Positions 51,162 through 60,264 of a stretch of DNA of 64,000 nucleotides are shown here, piece by piece; positions within the stretch are counted from its first letter, which is position 1; every line of letters begins with the position of its first letter. The position numbers were made by a program, and so were the translations under genes. The stretch covers positions 870,574-934,573 of the forward strand of contig NZ_LT976854.1 in assembly GCF_900249755.1 (NCBI RefSeq), read 5' to 3'. A model generated the notes under the pieces. The model saw nothing but the letters and a program-made list of their open reading frames with translations, searched no databases and was not told the DNA's origin. Origin of the DNA: Cupriavidus taiwanensis. GTDB taxonomy: Bacteria; Pseudomonadota; Gammaproteobacteria; Burkholderiales; Burkholderiaceae.

Positions 51162-52466
51162 GTGGATACAACCCTGCAGGCGGGAACAAAGATCAGGACG
51201 TTCGAGGAAGCGACCTATCGCAAGGTGAGCTGGAGGCTGGTGCCATTCCTGATGGTCTGCTTCCTGATCGCTTATCTCGATCGTGTCAACGTAGGTTTTG
51301 CCAAGCTGCAGATGTCGCAGCAACTGGGCTTCAGCGAGACCGTCTACGGGCTGGGCGCCGGTATTTTCTTTATCGGCTACTTCCTGTTCGAGGTGCCGAG
51401 CAACCTGGCCTTGCACAAGTTCGGCGCCAAGGTATGGATTGGCCGGATCATGATCACGTGGGGGATACTCTCCGCGTGCTTTGCGTTCGTGGAGACGCCA
51501 ACCCAGTTCTACACGCTGCGCTTCCTGCTGGGCCTGGCCGAGGCCGGCTTCACGCCCGGCATCGTGTACTACCTGTCGTGCTGGTATCCGTCGCACCGGC
51601 GCGCCAAGATCATGGCCATCTACTGCATGGGCTCGCCGCTGTCGGGCATCATCGGCAATCCGTTGTCCGGCTACCTGATGGGCAGCATGGCGGGTGTGGC
51701 GGGCTGGGGCGGCTGGCAGTGGATGTTTATCATCGAGGCGGTGCCGGCAGTCTTGCTGGGTTGCTTCTGCTTCTACTACCTCGACAACTCCATCGCCAAG
51801 GCCAAGTGGCTCACCAGCGATGAGAAGCGCGTGCTCGAGCAGGCCAAGGCCGAGGACGCCAAGGCGGCGGACCCGCAGGCCCGCGTCGGCAGGGTGTTCA
51901 CCGATCCGCGCGTCTGGCTGATCAGCCTGATCTGCTTCTGCTATGTCACGGGCCAGTATGGCATCACGCTCTGGCTGCCGACCTTCATCAAGTCGACCGG
52001 CGTCGGCGACCCGCTCCATATCGGCCTGCTGAGCGCGATACCGTACATGGCCGCCATTGTCGCGATGTACTGCTTCGGGCGTAGCGCCGACAAGCACCGC
52101 GAGCGCCGCTGGCACCTGATCATCCCGTGCATGATGGGCGCGATCGGCTTCCTGGCGCTGCCCTGGGTCATGCACAACACCGCGCTGTCGCTGGTGTTCC
52201 TGTCGATCGCCGCGGCCGGCATCCTGACCTGCACGCCGCTGTTCTGGTCGCTGCCGACGGCGTTTCTCAGCGGCGCGGCATTGGCCACGGCCATCGCCAT
52301 GAGCAACTCGATCGGCAACCTGGCCGGCTTCACCAGCGGCTACATGATCGGCTACTTGCGCGACGTGACCCAGAGCGGCAACAGCGCCTACTACATGATC
52401 GCCGGCATGCTGATGCTCGGCGCCTTTGCGATCTGGACGATTCCTGCCCGGCTGGTCAACCGATAG
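51162..52466 (+). CDS. MFS transporter, organic-anion (phthalate/hexuronate) type
   Basis: A 434-residue twelve-helix transporter of the anion:cation symporter group. Typical signatures: YLDRVNVGFAKLQM in the first loop, FFIGYFLFEVPSNL in helix 2, GLAEAGFTPGIVYYLSCWYP in helix 4, and KAKWLTSDEKRVLE in the central loop. The start is GTG (VDTTLQAG read as M), eight bases after AGAGGAG. It lies between the aminotransferase and amidase genes, so uptake of an acidic, amide-bearing or amino substrate for this pathway is likely. Confidence 0.88.
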   Translation: MDTTLQAGTKIRTFEEATYRKVSWRLVPFLMVCFLIAYLDRVNVGFAKLQMSQQLGFSETVYGLGAGIFFIGYFLFEVPSNLALHKFGAKVWIGRIMITWGILSACFAFVETPTQFYTLRFLLGLAEAGFTPGIVYYLSCWYPSHRRAKIMAIYCMGSPLSGIIGNPLSGYLMGSMAGVAGWGGWQWMFIIEAVPAVLLGCFCFYYLDNSIAKAKWLTSDEKRVLEQAKAEDAKAADPQARVGRVFTDPRVWLISLICFCYVTGQYGITLWLPTFIKSTGVGDPLHIGLLSAIPYMAAIVAMYCFGRSADKHRERRWHLIIPCMMGAIGFLALPWVMHNTALSLVFLSIAAAGILTCTPLFWSLPTAFLSGAALATAIAMSNSIGNLAGFTSGYMIGYLRDVTQSGNSAYYMIAGMLMLGAFAIWTIPARLVNR

Positions 52467-52555
52467 CCGGTCAAGGCGGGGCGCGGCCACCTGGCCGCGG
52501 CCCCGCCGCACTTCACCAACCCTTCGCGCGCCCGTGCCGGCGCATGGAACCCCTC

Positions 52556-54082
52556 ATGAAAATCTCGTACCAACCGGTGCCGCACGGCCCGGGCCAGCAC
52601 GCGCCGTTCAGCGTGGTGGAAGCCACCGTTGCCAGCGCGCATGCCGCGATGCGCGACGGTACGCTGACGGCGCGCCAGCTGGCCAGCCGATGCCTGGACC
52701 GCATTGCCGCCTATGACCAGCGCGGGCCGGCGCTGCGCAGCATCCTGCAGGTCCATCCGCAGGCACTGGAACAAGCGGACCGTATCGACGCCATCGCTGC
52801 GCGCCATTCCCAGCAGCCGGCGGGACCGCTGCAAGGCATCCCGGTGCTGGTCAAGGACAACATCGAATGCGCCGGCATGGCCACCACCGCGGGCGCCGAA
52901 TGCCTGCGCGGCAACCTGTGCGCCAACGACGCCTTCGTCATCCGCCGGCTGCGCGAGGCGGGCGCCATCGTCCTGGCCAAGACCAACCTGCACGAGCTTG
53001 CCTCCGGCGGCGAGACCGTCAGCACGCTGGGCGGGCAGACGCTGAATCCCTATGACCTGACGCGCACGCCCGGCGGCTCCAGCGGGGGCACCGCCGCCGG
53101 CATCGCCGTGAGCTTCGGCGTGCTTGGCCTCGGCACCGACGGGGTCAATTCGATCCGCTCTCCTGCGTCGGCCAACAGCCTGGTCGGGCTGCGCCCGACC
53201 ATGGGGCTGATCAGCCGTGCCGGACTGGTCCCGTGCGGGCTCACGCAGGACACCGTCGGCCCGATCACCCGCACCGTTGCCGATACCGCGCTGATGCTCG
53301 ATGTCATCGCCGGCCATGACCCCGCCGACCCGGTCACCAACGAAGGTGCCGGCCATATCCCGGCGAGCTATGCCGCCAGCCTGGACCGCGACGGACTCAA
53401 GGGCGCGCGCATCGGCGTGCTGCGCCACTTCTTCGGCGGCCAGGACGTGCACGGTCCTGTCAACGCCGTAATGCAGCAGGCGCTGGCCATCATCGCCGCA
53501 CAGGGCGCCGAGCTGGTCGACATCGACGATGCGATATGCCCGGACGAACTGCTGGCTTCCACGCTGGTGCACCACTACGAGATGGAGCGCGACCTCGACG
53601 CCTACCTGTCGCGGCTGGCAGCTGGCGTACCGGTGAAATCCATGAAGGACATCATCTCCGCGGGCGGCGTGCATCCCAGCGTGGAGGGAACGCTGGCCAG
53701 CGCGGTCGCGCTGAGCGGCCAGCGAGGCGAATACCGCGCGCGCATGCAGCGCCAGCAGTCCCTGCGCCAATGGCTGCGGGACCTGATGGCGCGGCATCGG
53801 CTTGACGCGCTGGCGTTTCCGCACCAGCGGCGGCTGGTGGTTCCCGTCGGCGAGACCCAGGCCGAGCGCAACGGCGTGCTCGCGTCGGCCACCGGCTTCC
53901 CCGCCATCGTCATTCCGGCCGGGTTTTCTGCGCCGGACCGCAATGCGCCGCAGGGGGTCCCGGTCGGGTTGGAGTTCTTCGGCCTGCCTTTCACCGAACC
54001 CGTGCTGTTGCGCCTCGCATTCTCGGCCGAGCAAGCGTTGCTGGCCCGCCGTGCGCCGCACTCGACGCCGCCGCTGGAATAG
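52556..54082 (+). CDS. Amidase-signature-family hydrolase
   Basis: A 508-residue amidase. The Ser-cisSer-Lys triad region is visible: IPVLVKDNIECAGM (Lys), TPGGSSGGTAAGIA (cis-Ser), and GLGTDGVNSIRSPASANSLV, which holds the nucleophile Ser. The last motif departs from the common DTGGSIR by reading DGVNSIR, as in a less studied subgroup. It cleaves a carboxamide to acid and ammonia in the cytoplasm. A start four codons upstream (52544) is equally possible. Its place between two MFS genes suggests it opens the catabolism of an imported amide. Confidence 0.88.
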   Translation: MKISYQPVPHGPGQHAPFSVVEATVASAHAAMRDGTLTARQLASRCLDRIAAYDQRGPALRSILQVHPQALEQADRIDAIAARHSQQPAGPLQGIPVLVKDNIECAGMATTAGAECLRGNLCANDAFVIRRLREAGAIVLAKTNLHELASGGETVSTLGGQTLNPYDLTRTPGGSSGGTAAGIAVSFGVLGLGTDGVNSIRSPASANSLVGLRPTMGLISRAGLVPCGLTQDTVGPITRTVADTALMLDVIAGHDPADPVTNEGAGHIPASYAASLDRDGLKGARIGVLRHFFGGQDVHGPVNAVMQQALAIIAAQGAELVDIDDAICPDELLASTLVHHYEMERDLDAYLSRLAAGVPVKSMKDIISAGGVHPSVEGTLASAVALSGQRGEYRARMQRQQSLRQWLRDLMARHRLDALAFPHQRRLVVPVGETQAERNGVLASATGFPAIVIPAGFSAPDRNAPQGVPVGLEFFGLPFTEPVLLRLAFSAEQALLARRAPHSTPPLE

Positions 54083-54190
54083 CGGCGCGCCGGAACGAAG
54101 TTTTATCGCTGCTCGACCATGCCCGCCGCTCGCGGCGGCGCCAGGGTTGCGGACACACCGCGACGACCTCTAGACGAGGAGGAGACAAAG

Positions 54191-55639
54191 ATGGGCGCAG
54201 AAACTGTAGTTCAATCGCCGAATTCCCCCCAGCAGCATGAGCTGGACCGGGCCATGGACGGCATCGGGGTGACCGCCTCGCACAAGAAGATCATCTTCAT
54301 GATCATGCTGGGCGTGATGTTCGATGTGTTCGAGCAGAACGCCGTCGGCCTGATCGGCCCCATGTTGCGCGAGCAGTGGGGGATTTCGGTGGCGGAGATC
54401 GGCTTTCTCAACACGCTGACGTTCAGCGCCGCCGCGCTGGGGCGCATCGGTTCGGGCTATATCGCTGACCGCTACGGCCGGCGTGCGATGCTGAGCGCCA
54501 ACCTGCTGCTGTTCACGCTGGGCGCCATCATCTGCGCGCTCGCGCCGAACTATTGGGTCCTGGCGGCGGGCCGCTTTATCGTCGGCATCGGCCTGGGCGG
54601 GGAGATCTCGATCGCCGTGACCATGCTGGCGGAACTGTGCTCGACCCGCTTCCGCGGCACGGCGGTGGGCCTGGTCAGCGTGGGCAGCGGCGGCCTGGGC
54701 AATATGCTGGCGCCGGCCTTCGGCCTGGCGGTATTCGCCATGTTCCCGGGACCGGACAGCTGGCGCTGGCTCTTTGCCTGCCTGGTGCTGCCGGCGTTCT
54801 TCGTCGTGTTCTACCGGCGCTTTATCCCGGAAACGCCGCGCTTCCTGCTGTCCAAGGGCCGCGTGGACGAAGCCAACCGCGTGCTGTCGGTGCTGGCATC
54901 GGGAAAGCTGGGCAAGCTCGATGGCGAGCCAACGCCTTATATCAAGGCGGCGATGCAGGATGAAGCGCCGCGCGCCAAAGTACGGCTGAGCGACATCTTC
55001 AAGGGGCGGCTGGGGCGGCGCACCATCGCGCTGGGCATTGCGGTGTCGATGACCTACGGCGCGCAGATCTCGGTGCTGACGCTGATGCCGACCATCCTGA
55101 TGGCGCAGGGCTATACCATCTCCAAGAGCTTTCTCTTCACCATGGTGATGCAGAGCGGCAGCCTGTTCGGCGCGCTGGCGGCGTCGTACTGCGGCTATCA
55201 CATTCCGCGCAAGCGGGTGCTGACCGTCGGCGCGGGCCTGGCCTGCGCGGCGGGGCTGTGCTTCGGCTTCCTGACGTATAACGTCGCGCTGGTGCTGCTG
55301 TTCGGCGCGGCCTTCACGTTCTGCGTGGTGTTGCTGAATACCTCGATCTGGATCTTCGCGCCGGAACAGTATCCTACCCATGTGCGCGCGTTCGGCACCT
55401 CGCTGATCCTGGCGCTTGGCACGCTGGCCGGTGCGCTGACGCCGCTGGTGAGCGGCCGCGTGTTCGAGACCTACGGCGTCGGCGGCATGTTCAGCATGCT
55501 GGCGGCAATGTATGGCGTCTTCGCCGTGGCGGTGCAGTTCGCGCCGGAAACCTTTGGCCGCGCCATGGGCGAAACGGACGACGACGCTGAAGGCCAGCGC
55601 GAGGTCCGCGGCGAGACGGCAAACGCCAGCGCTTCCTGA
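54191..55639 (+). CDS. MFS transporter, sugar/aromatic-acid type
   Basis: A 482-residue twelve-helix transporter of a different MFS branch from the one at 51162. Signatures: GYIADRYGRRAMLSANLLLF (loop 2-3 motif DRYGRR), GRFIVGIGLGGEISIAVTML in helix 4, FIPETPRFLLSKGRVDEA after helix 6 and PEQYPTHVRAFGTSLI in loop 10-11. The start is preceded by GAGGAGGAG. It probably imports a second form of the pathway substrate or exports a product. Confidence 0.88.
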   Translation: MGAETVVQSPNSPQQHELDRAMDGIGVTASHKKIIFMIMLGVMFDVFEQNAVGLIGPMLREQWGISVAEIGFLNTLTFSAAALGRIGSGYIADRYGRRAMLSANLLLFTLGAIICALAPNYWVLAAGRFIVGIGLGGEISIAVTMLAELCSTRFRGTAVGLVSVGSGGLGNMLAPAFGLAVFAMFPGPDSWRWLFACLVLPAFFVVFYRRFIPETPRFLLSKGRVDEANRVLSVLASGKLGKLDGEPTPYIKAAMQDEAPRAKVRLSDIFKGRLGRRTIALGIAVSMTYGAQISVLTLMPTILMAQGYTISKSFLFTMVMQSGSLFGALAASYCGYHIPRKRVLTVGAGLACAAGLCFGFLTYNVALVLLFGAAFTFCVVLLNTSIWIFAPEQYPTHVRAFGTSLILALGTLAGALTPLVSGRVFETYGVGGMFSMLAAMYGVFAVAVQFAPETFGRAMGETDDDAEGQREVRGETANASAS

Positions 55640-55718
55640 GACCCGGCCGAGCCCGCCGGCTGGTGCGGGCTCGGCTGGCCAGGCAGTATCCATGAACCCA
55701 CAAGGAATCATCCAAGTC

Positions 55719-56483
55719 ATGACATCCACCGATATCGACCGTGTCGCCCAGGCGCTGCTCAGCGCGCGGCAAGAGCACCGCTGCGCCGATGCGGGGCCAT
55801 TCGCCACGGCGCTCGAGAACGCCGGGCAGGCCTACGCGGTGCAAGCCCTCGTCGCGCAGTCACTGGGCTGGCAAGAGCCCGGCGCCGCGTACTGGAAATC
55901 CGGCGGCCCGTCGCGCGAGGCCACCCTGACCCATGCGCGGCTGCCGGCGGCCGGCGTCTGGACCAGCCCCGCGCATGCCGGCGGCTGGCCCTTCACATGG
56001 CGCGGCATCGAGGCGGAGATTGCGCTGCGGCTGGGGCAGGGCGTGGACGCAACGCAAGCCGCCAGCCTCGACTACGCGGGTGCGGCGGCATTGGTCGAGG
56101 CGATGGCGGTGTCCATCGAGATCGTCGATTCGCGCTGGCAGCAGTACGTGGCGGCACCCGCCTTGCTGAAGCTGGCGGATCTGCAGGCGCATGGCGCGCT
56201 GGTACTGGGTGCGTGGCGCGACTATGCCGCACGCGATTGGGCCAGCCAGCGCTGCGTGGCGCAGATCGGCGCGCAGACCTTCGAGCGGCGCGGCACCCAT
56301 GCGCTCGGCGATCCGGCCTATGGACTGGTTGCCTGGCTGCGCCATGCCACGCGCGACGGGGCATGCGTCGAGGCCGGCACGGTGGTCACCACCGGCACCT
56401 GGGTCGGCATTCTCGATGCGGCGGCGGGCGACCTGGTGACGGTGGCGTTCGACGGTATTGGCGAGGCTTCGGTACAGCTGTGA
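55719..56483 (+). CDS. 2-keto-4-pentenoate hydratase-like enzyme
   Basis: A 254-residue member of the fumarylacetoacetase fold, hydratase/decarboxylase branch. Visible features: YWKSGGPSREATLTHARLP, WRGIEAEIALRLGQGV (metal-binding Glu pair), AVSIEIVDSRW and a late AGTVVTTGTWVGILDA. An upstream ATG at 55692 could add nine residues. Enzymes of this type add water to 2-oxo-alkenoates or remove CO2 from oxalocrotonate. It ends the GntR-controlled operon. No ring-cleavage dioxygenase is encoded nearby, so the route feeding it is not a standard meta-cleavage pathway. Confidence 0.83.
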   Translation: MTSTDIDRVAQALLSARQEHRCADAGPFATALENAGQAYAVQALVAQSLGWQEPGAAYWKSGGPSREATLTHARLPAAGVWTSPAHAGGWPFTWRGIEAEIALRLGQGVDATQAASLDYAGAAALVEAMAVSIEIVDSRWQQYVAAPALLKLADLQAHGALVLGAWRDYAARDWASQRCVAQIGAQTFERRGTHALGDPAYGLVAWLRHATRDGACVEAGTVVTTGTWVGILDAAAGDLVTVAFDGIGEASVQL

Positions 56484-56502
56484 GGTGGTTTGGCGCGGGG
56501 CG

Positions 56503-56658
56503 TCAGCTGTGGAAGCCCACGCTCCGCATGACCAGCCGCAGCACCCACGCGGCCACGCCCAGCGCCGCCACGCTCGCGGCCCAGATCAGCGCCAGCCAGC
56601 CAATGCGGCGCAGCCACGTGCCGGTGCGGGTGGCGGGTTCCGTGCGCGGCGCGCCCAT
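56503..56658 (-). CDS. DUF2474-like small subunit of CioAB oxidase
   Basis: A 51-residue membrane protein with one helix (WLALIWAASVAALGVAAWVL). Its ATG overlaps the last base of the oxidase subunit II stop (TGATG), so it is made from the same mRNA. Small one-helix proteins at this spot (CydX, CydS, DUF2474) stabilise bd-type oxidases. It begins MGAPRTEPATRTGTWLRR and ends in VMRSVGFHS. Too short for most gene callers. Confidence 0.8.
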   Translation of the reverse strand: MGAPRTEPATRTGTWLRRIGWLALIWAASVAALGVAAWVLRLVMRSVGFHS

Positions 56659-57665
56659 CAGTGATAGCCCTCGCCGTGGCGCACCTTGCCGCGGAACACG
56701 TAGTAGGCCCACACCGTGTACATCAGGATGAAGGGGACGATGAAGAGCGCGCCCACCAGCGCAAAGCCCTGGCTCTGCGGCGGCCCCGCGGCCTCCCAGA
56801 TCGAGATCCCGGGCGGGATGATATTGGGCCAGACGCTGATCGCCAGCCCGCTGTAGCCCAGGAACACCAGTCCCAGCGCATACAGGAAGGGCGAGATATC
56901 GGGCTCGCGCCGCAGCGCGCGCATCAGCATGAACATGCACAGCGCCACCAGGATCGGCACCGGCGAGAACCAGAACAGGTTGGGCAGGCTGAACCAGCGC
57001 TCGGCAATCTCGGGATGGGTCAGCGGCGTCCACAGGCTGATGATGGCGATCACCGCCAGCAGCAGCCATGCCAGCGTGCCGGTCAGGCGGATCATGCGTT
57101 GCTGCAGGTCGCCCTCGGTCTTCATGATCAGCCAGGTGCTTCCCAGCACGGTGTAGGCCACGATCAGCCCCACGCCGCAGAACAGCGGGAACGGCGACAG
57201 CCAGTCCAGCGGGCCGCCGGCAAAGCGGTGGCCTTCCAGCTTGATGCCGTCGATATACGCGCCCAGCGCCACGCCCTGGAAGAAGGTGGCGGTGGCCGAG
57301 CCGAGGATGAAGGCGGCGTCCCACACCGGGCGTTCGCGGTCATTGGCCTTGAAGCGGAACTCGAACGCCACGCCGCGGAAGATCAGGCCCAGCAGCATCA
57401 GCATCAGCGGCAGGTAGAGCGCGCTCAGCACCACCGAATACGCCAGCGGGAAAGCCGCCAGCAGCCCGGCGCCGCCCAGCACCAGCCAGGTCTCGTTGCC
57501 GTCCCACACCGGCGCGACGGTATTCATCATCACGTCGCGGTCATGCCGGTCCGGCACGAACGGGTACAGCATGCCGATGCCCAGGTCGAAGCCGTCCATC
57601 ACCACGTACATCATCACGCCGAAGAAGATGATGACGATCCAGAGAAGCGAGAGATCGATGCCCAT
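56658..57665 (-). CDS. cioB: Quinol oxidase subunit II (cytochrome bd / cyanide-insensitive type)
   Basis: Subunit II, 335 residues, about nine membrane helices. Family marks: VVMDGFDLGIGMLYPF near the start, APVWDGNETWLVLGG and AFPLAYSVVLSALYLPL. With subunit I it oxidises quinol and reduces oxygen to water. The start at 57665 follows GGAG by eight bases and comes five bases after the subunit I stop. The frame is open further upstream inside subunit I. A small DUF2474-like subunit follows. Confidence 0.93.
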   Translation of the reverse strand: MGIDLSLLWIVIIFFGVMMYVVMDGFDLGIGMLYPFVPDRHDRDVMMNTVAPVWDGNETWLVLGGAGLLAAFPLAYSVVLSALYLPLMLMLLGLIFRGVAFEFRFKANDRERPVWDAAFILGSATATFFQGVALGAYIDGIKLEGHRFAGGPLDWLSPFPLFCGVGLIVAYTVLGSTWLIMKTEGDLQQRMIRLTGTLAWLLLAVIAIISLWTPLTHPEIAERWFSLPNLFWFSPVPILVALCMFMLMRALRREPDISPFLYALGLVFLGYSGLAISVWPNIIPPGISIWEAAGPPQSQGFALVGALFIVPFILMYTVWAYYVFRGKVRHGEGYH

Positions 57666-57669
57666 GGTG

Positions 57670-59103
57670 TCAGCTCCGGGTGCGTGCGGTGGGGGTGGGG
57701 GCGAGGACTTCATCGTCGTCCACCGCCGACAAGGGCCGCGCCGGCGTATGCTCGCGGCCCGGGCCGCCATGCGGCTTGGGCTCTTCCAGCAGCGGCCCCT
57801 TGCGCACCAGCCGCATCATGTAGGCGATGCCCACGCCGAACACGAAGCAATACGCGACCACGAAGATCGCCAGCGTTGTCGCCAGTTCCGGCACGCCGTG
57901 CGGCGACACCGCGTCCGCGGTGCGCTGCAGCCCGTACACCACCCACGGCTGGCGGCCGATCTCGGTGGTGTACCAGCCTGCCAGGATGGCGATCACGCCG
58001 GAAGGTCCCATCCACAGCGCCATATGCAGGAACGGACGGACGCGGTAGATCCGGTCGCGGCGCCGCAACACCAGGCTCCACACGCCCAGCAGGATCATCA
58101 GCAGCCCCAGGCCCACCATCACGCGGAACGACCAGAACAGGATGGTGGCATTGGGCCGGTCTTCCGGCGGGAATTCCTTCAGGCCCTGGATCTGCCCGTC
58201 CCAGCTGTGGGTCAGGATCAGGCTGCCCAGGTGCGGCACTTCGACCGCGAAGCGGGTTTCCTCGCGCTCCATGTCGGGCCAGCCGAACAGCAGCAGCGGC
58301 AAGGCCTCGTTGCCCTTGTTCTCCCAATGGCCCTCCAGCGCGGCAATCTTGGCGGGCTGGTGCTTGAGCGTATTCAGGCCGTGGAAGTCGCCGATCACCG
58401 CCTGGATCGGCGCGACGATCAGCAGCATCCACATCGCCATCGACAGCATCTTGCGGATGGCGGGATTGTCGCGCCCGCGCAGCAGGTGCCACGCAGCGGA
58501 CGCGCCGACAAACAGCGCGGTGGCAAGGAAGGCCGCCACGCTCATATGCACCAGCCGGTACGGGAACGACGGATTGAAGATGACGGCGAACCAGTCGGTG
58601 GGCACCACGCGGCCATCGATGATCTCGAAACCCGCCGGCGTCTGCATCCAGCTGTTCGACGCCAGGATCCACGTGGCCGAGATCAGCGTGCCCAGCGCCA
58701 CCATCACGGTGGAAAAGAAATGCAGCCCCGGGCCGACCCGGTTCCAGCCGAACAGCATCACGCCCAGGAAGCCCGCTTCCAGGAAGAATGCGGTCAGCAC
58801 CTCATAGGTCAGCAGCGGCCCGGTGATGCTGCCCGCAAACTCGGAGAAAAAGCTCCAGTTGGTGCCGAACTGGTAGGCCATCACCAGCCCGGAAACCACC
58901 CCCATGCCGAAATTGACGGCGAAGATCTTCGACCAGAAGTGGTAGAGGTCGCGGTACAGCGGGCGTTGCGTGCGCAGCCAGCAGGCTTCCAGCACCGCCA
59001 GGTAGGCGGCCAGGCCGATGGTGATCGCGGGAAAGACAATGTGGAAGGAAATGGTGAAGCCAAACTGGATGCGGGCGAGGTCGAGCGCGGTCAAACCAAA
59101 CAT
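57670..59103 (-). CDS. cioA: Quinol oxidase subunit I (cytochrome bd / cyanide-insensitive type)
   Basis: Subunit I, 477 residues. Haem ligands: His in FTISFHIVFPAITIG near residue 20 and His in YRLVHMSVAAFLATA near residue 185. The GRQPW motif of the quinol side is in IGRQPWVVYG. The Q loop is short, as in cyanide-insensitive CioA rather than E. coli CydA, so low spectral bd signal and cyanide tolerance are expected. GGAGAA lies eight bases before the ATG. It is the first gene of cioA-cioB-small subunit. No Fnr box was found in the 360 bp upstream. Confidence 0.94.
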   Translation of the reverse strand: MFGLTALDLARIQFGFTISFHIVFPAITIGLAAYLAVLEACWLRTQRPLYRDLYHFWSKIFAVNFGMGVVSGLVMAYQFGTNWSFFSEFAGSITGPLLTYEVLTAFFLEAGFLGVMLFGWNRVGPGLHFFSTVMVALGTLISATWILASNSWMQTPAGFEIIDGRVVPTDWFAVIFNPSFPYRLVHMSVAAFLATALFVGASAAWHLLRGRDNPAIRKMLSMAMWMLLIVAPIQAVIGDFHGLNTLKHQPAKIAALEGHWENKGNEALPLLLFGWPDMEREETRFAVEVPHLGSLILTHSWDGQIQGLKEFPPEDRPNATILFWSFRVMVGLGLLMILLGVWSLVLRRRDRIYRVRPFLHMALWMGPSGVIAILAGWYTTEIGRQPWVVYGLQRTADAVSPHGVPELATTLAIFVVAYCFVFGVGIAYMMRLVRKGPLLEEPKPHGGPGREHTPARPLSAVDDDEVLAPTPTARTRS

Positions 59104-59463
59104 GTGTGTTCTCCGTGGCGCTGGCCTGGCGCATGCCCTGGACGGCCCTGCAAACGCTGGGCGATGACACGCGGGGCAGGGGCGCGCCGGGGGCGCGGGG
59201 GGCGCAGGCGCGTGCGGTAAGCGTAGTGTACGCCGCGCGCACCGCAAAGGGCAGCGTCGCAGCCGGTGGCGGCCGGGCGACAAATCGCCGCACCTTGCAG
59301 CGTACGCAGCGCTGGTAGCGCCGGACAGCCATTGCCGATGGAGGAGATCGTAGCGGAGCGTCACGCAGCGCAACAGGATCAAGTCCGAGGAAAAACACCG
59401 TATCAGATTGGCGCGTTGCAGCAGGCGTGAAGGCTGACAACAGCTGCAGGAAAGTGCATAGTT
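59104..59463. promoter_or_regulatory. Divergent region between cioA and tauE-like gene
   Basis: About 360 bases hold the promoters of both flanking genes. Ribosome sites for each are visible at the ends. I looked for Fnr (TTGAT-N4-ATCAA) and LysR-type palindromes and saw none. No small ORF with a ribosome site stood out. Confidence 0.4.
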
Positions 59464-60264
59464 ATGCGCCCTGCATCCTCAGCCTCTTGCGCCCCGTCTG
59501 TGTCTTTTGATTCCACCTTGCTGATCGTCATCGCCGGCGCCGCCGTGGCCGGATTCGTCCAGGGCTTGTCCGGCTTCGCCTTCGGCATGGTGGCGATGTC
59601 GTTCTGGGCCTGGGCCATCGAGCCGCGGCTGGCCGCGGCGATGACCGTGTTCGGCGCGCTCACCGGCCAGTTGCTGGCGGCTGCATCGGTGCGTCGCGGC
59701 CTTTCGTGGCGGCGTCTGTGGCCGTTCGTCGCCGGCGGCGTGGCCGGCATCCCGCTGGGCGTGGCGGTGCTGCCGCTGCTCGATGCGCAATGGTTCAAGG
59801 CGATACTCGGCGCCTTCCTGACGCTATGGTGCCCGGTGATGCTGATGGCGCGGCGGCTGCCGCATATCGGCGTGGGCGGGCGCGTGGCTGACGGCGTGGC
59901 CGGCGCCGCCGGAGGCGTGATGGGCGGCATCGGCGGCTTTACCGGCGTGATTCCCACGCTGTGGTGCACGCTGCGCGGATTCGACAAGGACGAGCAGCGC
60001 GCCGTGATCCAGAACTTCAACCTCGCCACGCTGGCCATGACCATGGCCGCCTATGTCGGCAAGGGCATCGTCACGCGCGAGATGCTGCCGATGTTCCTGG
60101 TGGTGGCGCCGGCGATGCTGGTGCCGACGCTGCTGGGCACGCGGCTTTACCTGGGCATCAGCGAGGCTACCTTCCGCAAGATCGTGCTGACGCTGCTGAC
60201 CTTGTCCGGCGTCGCGCTGCTGGCGACTTCGGTGCCGGTGCTGGTGGCGCGCGGCGCGGGCTAG
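59464..60264 (+). CDS. TauE/SafE-family membrane transporter
   Basis: A 266-residue permease with about eight hydrophobic helices in two repeats. Repeat marks: AAVAGFVQGLSGFAFGMVAM and VAGAAGGVMGGIGGFTGVIP. The family exports sulfite, sulfoacetate and other small organic anions. The start at 59464 follows AGGAAAG. Its TAG stop overlaps the stop of the LysR gene on the other strand in the sequence CTAG. Substrate unknown. Confidence 0.85.
   Translation: MRPASSASCAPSVSFDSTLLIVIAGAAVAGFVQGLSGFAFGMVAMSFWAWAIEPRLAAAMTVFGALTGQLLAAASVRRGLSWRRLWPFVAGGVAGIPLGVAVLPLLDAQWFKAILGAFLTLWCPVMLMARRLPHIGVGGRVADGVAGAAGGVMGGIGGFTGVIPTLWCTLRGFDKDEQRAVIQNFNLATLAMTMAAYVGKGIVTREMLPMFLVVAPAMLVPTLLGTRLYLGISEATFRKIVLTLLTLSGVALLATSVPVLVARGAG

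Noticed and set aside
54170..55807. A minus-strand open frame of about 545 codons opposite the second MFS gene
   Set aside because: It is Arg/Gln/His-rich without domains, whereas the plus strand encodes a full twelve-helix transporter with a strong ribosome site.
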